A DNA stretch of 16,067 bases from the NCBI GenBank assembly GCA_034429675.1, contig DAOUFX010000518.1, positions 1 through 16,067 of the forward strand, in the 5' to 3' direction. A program made the position numbers and the translations under genes. This DNA comes from JAKQHY01 sp034429675 (GTDB lineage: Bacteria; Chloroflexota; Anaerolineae; B4-G1; SLSP01). Numbering within the stretch: position 1 is the stretch's first letter; each line of letters opens with the position of its first letter. A model generated the notes under the pieces. It did not search any database. It saw nothing but the letters and a program-made list of their open reading frames with translations, and had not been told where the DNA came from. Shown piece by piece: positions 14,386 through 16,067 of the stretch.

Positions 14386-15768
14386 TTATTTTTGTGTTCC
14401 CAATGCAGCATCTATGGCCTCTCCGACCGACCGCACCTGTATCGTGAGCAACCCGTCGGGGACTTGCAAAGCGCCACGTCCCAGGCGGCGGGGAATGATC
14501 ACCTTACTGAATCCCAACCGCGCGGCTTCGTTCAGGCGCGTTTCCAACTGTCCGATGGAGCGCACCTCGCCCGATAACCCGACCTCGCCCACGACGGCCA
14601 TATCGGCGGGAGTGGGTTTGTCGCGCACGCTCGACGCCAGAGCCACCGCCGCCGCCAGGTCGAGCGCGGGCTCCTCCACTTGCAACCCGCCGACCACGTT
14701 GGCGAACACATCCTGTTCGGCTAACCGCAGGCCGACCCGCCGGGTGAGCACCGCAATGATCAACAGCAGCCGATTGAAGTCCAGGCCGTTCACCGTGCGG
14801 CGTGGGTTGCCGAAGCTGGTGTAGCTGGCCAAAGCCTGAATCTCCACCAACAATGGGCGCGTGCCTTCCATTGTGACCGCGATGGCGGACCCGGGGACGT
14901 TGGCCATACGTTCGGCCAGGAATGCCTCGGAGGGATTGGCCACTTCGACCAGACCCTTCTCCTGCATTTCAAAAACACCCACCTCCGAGGTCGCCCCAAA
15001 GCGGTTTTTGACGCTGCGCAACAGGCGGTAAGTGTGAAAGGAGTCGCCTTCCAGATAGAGCACCGTATCTACAATGTGTTCCAAAACTTTTGGCCCGGCG
15101 ATGGAGCCTTCTTTGGTCACGTGCCCGACGATGAAAACCGGGACGCCGCTCTCCTTGGCCCAGCGTTGAAATCGCGCGGCAGTTTCGCGCACCTGGCTGA
15201 CGTTGCCGGCAGCCGAGCTGAGATCGGCTGCATGAACGGTTTGGATCGAATCCACCACTAAAGCCTGAAGATTGGGTTGCATCTCGTCGGCCTGGTTCAA
15301 AATTGCGCCGACTTCGGTTTCTGAAAGCAAATAGAGCGGGTCGCCCTCGATGCCGAGGCGCGTAGCGCGCATTTTGATCTGGTTGGGCGATTCCTCGCCC
15401 GATACATACAGCACCGGTTTCGTGGTAGAGCCCAGAATGGCGGCCACCTGGAGCAACAGCGTGGATTTGCCAATTCCCGGCTCGCCGCCGATCAGCACAA
15501 TGGAACCGGGCACCAGGCCGCCGCCCAAAACGCGGGCAAATTCTCCCATCGTGACCGGGATGCGATCAACCGTACCGGTGTCCACCCGGCTGAGCGGTTG
15601 CGGGCTTTGGCGTGAGTGGTGCCGCGACGAGCCGCCGGTCGAGGATTCTGCCGTAATGTGAGTTTCAACCAACGATTCCCAGGCGCCGCAATGCGGGCAG
15701 CGTCCCATGGGACGCGCAAAACTCCAGTTGCATTCCTGACATATCCAGCGAATTTCGTCCTTTGCCAT
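14386..15768 (-). CDS. radA: DNA repair protein RadA (Sms), branch-migration helicase
   Basis: 460 residues, normal length. A four-Cys zinc finger (C10, C13, C24, C27) starts the protein. The RecA-like ATPase has Walker A GGEPGIGKST (94-103), Walker B ALVVDSIQT (169-177) and the family-specific KNRFG motif (254-258). A C-terminal Lon-protease-like domain (about 285-455) lacks protease function in this family. RadA is a ring-shaped helicase that drives branch migration and D-loop extension with RecA. ATG at 15768 follows AGAGGT at about six bases. It leads the radA-ftsK unit; radA in many bacteria neighbours disA or other DNA-integrity genes, and pairing with ftsK fits a chromosome-maintenance operon. 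Confidence 0.97.
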   Translation of the reverse strand: MAKDEIRWICQECNWSFARPMGRCPHCGAWESLVETHITAESSTGGSSRHHSRQSPQPLSRVDTGTVDRIPVTMGEFARVLGGGLVPGSIVLIGGEPGIGKSTLLLQVAAILGSTTKPVLYVSGEESPNQIKMRATRLGIEGDPLYLLSETEVGAILNQADEMQPNLQALVVDSIQTVHAADLSSAAGNVSQVRETAARFQRWAKESGVPVFIVGHVTKEGSIAGPKVLEHIVDTVLYLEGDSFHTYRLLRSVKNRFGATSEVGVFEMQEKGLVEVANPSEAFLAERMANVPGSAIAVTMEGTRPLLVEIQALASYTSFGNPRRTVNGLDFNRLLLIIAVLTRRVGLRLAEQDVFANVVGGLQVEEPALDLAAAVALASSVRDKPTPADMAVVGEVGLSGEVRSIGQLETRLNEAARLGFSKVIIPRRLGRGALQVPDGLLTIQVRSVGEAIDAALGTQK

Positions 15769-15785
15769 AAACCGACCTCTCCCCT

Positions 15786-15814
15786 ATCATACCAGAACAG
15801 ATATTCTATTTCAA
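15786..15814 (-). promoter_or_regulatory. Strong extended -10 promoter of radA-ftsK
   Basis: On the minus strand TTGAAA (15814-15809), 17-base spacer ending TGG, and TATGAT (15791-15786). Predicted start is near 15779, giving a leader of only about ten bases with the ribosome binding site at its 5' end. Confidence 0.85.
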
Positions 15815-15921
15815 GGGTCGTTCACGCCAGCGATGAAGGCAATCCCGCAACAGGGCTCTTTCTACCTCAAAATGGTCGAAAATGCAAGTAACAGGTTCGT
15901 CACTCTTCCATTTTTTTGTAC
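15815..15921. other. Non-coding gap between divergent promoters
   Basis: No credible open frame with a ribosome binding site. The only notable element is a T7 run (15911-15917) just upstream of the plus-strand -35, which may act as an UP-element-like A/T tract. Confidence 0.5.
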
Positions 15922-15951
15922 TTGACAAACCACGCCATGTTATGCTATATT
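15922..15951 (+). promoter_or_regulatory. Strong plus-strand promoter for a gene beyond the window
   Basis: Consensus TTGACA (15922-15927), 18-base spacer ending TGC, and TATATT (15946-15951), an extended -10. A T7 run lies immediately upstream. Predicted start is near 15958. Confidence 0.85.
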
Positions 15952-15961
15952 AGGGCGTGGT
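15929..15961. promoter_or_regulatory. Operator-like perfect inverted repeat flanking the -10 element
   Basis: ACCACGCC (15929-15936) and GGCGTGGT (15954-15961) are exact complements, 17 bases apart. The -10 hexamer lies between them and the predicted start site is inside the right arm, so a bound protein would block RNA polymerase. The left arm is untranscribed, so this is a DNA site and not an RNA hairpin. The cognate regulator is unknown. Confidence 0.6.
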
Positions 15962-15963
15962 CT

Positions 15964-16000
15964 GAGCACAGGCTGGCTTCTTGCTGCCCGTGCTCTTTTT
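15964..16000 (+). terminator. Terminator-like hairpin in the leader, ending in a boxA-like sequence
   Basis: GAGCACAGGC (15964-15973) pairs with GCCCGTGCTC (15986-15995), nine of ten positions, around a 12-base loop, followed at once by T5. It starts about six bases after the predicted transcription start. The right arm and T-run read TGCTCTTT (15991-15998), the core of the rrn boxA antitermination signal. ACAGGC (15968-15973) can instead pair with GCCTGT (16003-16008), an alternative fold. Confidence 0.6.
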
Positions 16001-16067
16001 GGGCCTGTAACACGATAGCAATTATTTGACAATATCTTCTCAAAATCTGGGGGGTGAGGGTTTGGGG

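Noticed and set aside
15937..16029. Possible leader peptide starting at ATG 15937 through the hairpin region
   Set aside because: The ATG lies between the -35 and -10 of the promoter and would not be transcribed from it.
16026..16031. Second perfect TTGACA as another promoter
   Set aside because: No -10-like hexamer occurs 16-18 bases downstream; the region is G-rich.

Overview
The window looks like chromosomal DNA of a GC-rich, non-proteobacterial bacterium. The best guess is a member of the Chloroflexota (Anaerolineae-like), but this rests on gene content and not on a marker gene. Supporting signs are an exported protein with PPC-like beta domains and Pro/Thr-rich linkers, a membrane-anchored J-domain protein with a large exoplasmic part, a GerW/YtfJ-family protein with no visible sporulation context, and multi-spanning SPFH proteins. 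I see no insertion sequence, phage gene, CRISPR array, tRNA or rRNA gene.

Layout. Plus strand, 74-1285: a GerW-like membrane protein followed by pgeF (peptidoglycan editing factor), closed by a strong bidirectional terminator. Minus strand, transcribed right to left: (i) 15768-11950, radA then ftsK, from a very good extended -10 promoter; (ii) 11505-10472, a small three-helix membrane protein overlapping a HAD phosphatase by ATGA; (iii) 10376-6983, two SPFH/band-7 membrane proteins one base apart, from their own promoter with a hairpin plus T7 at the very start of the transcript; (iv) 6853-1331, pcrA (apparently leaderless), an exported PPC-like protein, and a J-domain/transmembrane/ectodomain protein. 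One small plus-strand gene (11552-11869, unknown function) diverges from operon (ii) across an overlapping-promoter region and converges on ftsK at a 14-bp perfect hairpin.

The right edge (about 15815-16067) has no gene. It carries a strong plus-strand promoter whose -10 element sits between the arms of a perfect 8-bp inverted repeat, followed by a leader with a terminator-like hairpin, a competing hairpin and a boxA-like sequence. The gene it drives lies outside the window.

Functionally the window mixes genome maintenance (RadA, FtsK, PcrA), envelope quality control (PgeF, the SPFH pair, perhaps the J-domain protein) and housekeeping phosphatase activity. The least familiar content is the tandem SPFH operon with its unusual membrane parts, the exported PPC-like/J-domain pair, and the regulated-looking promoter and leader at the right edge.
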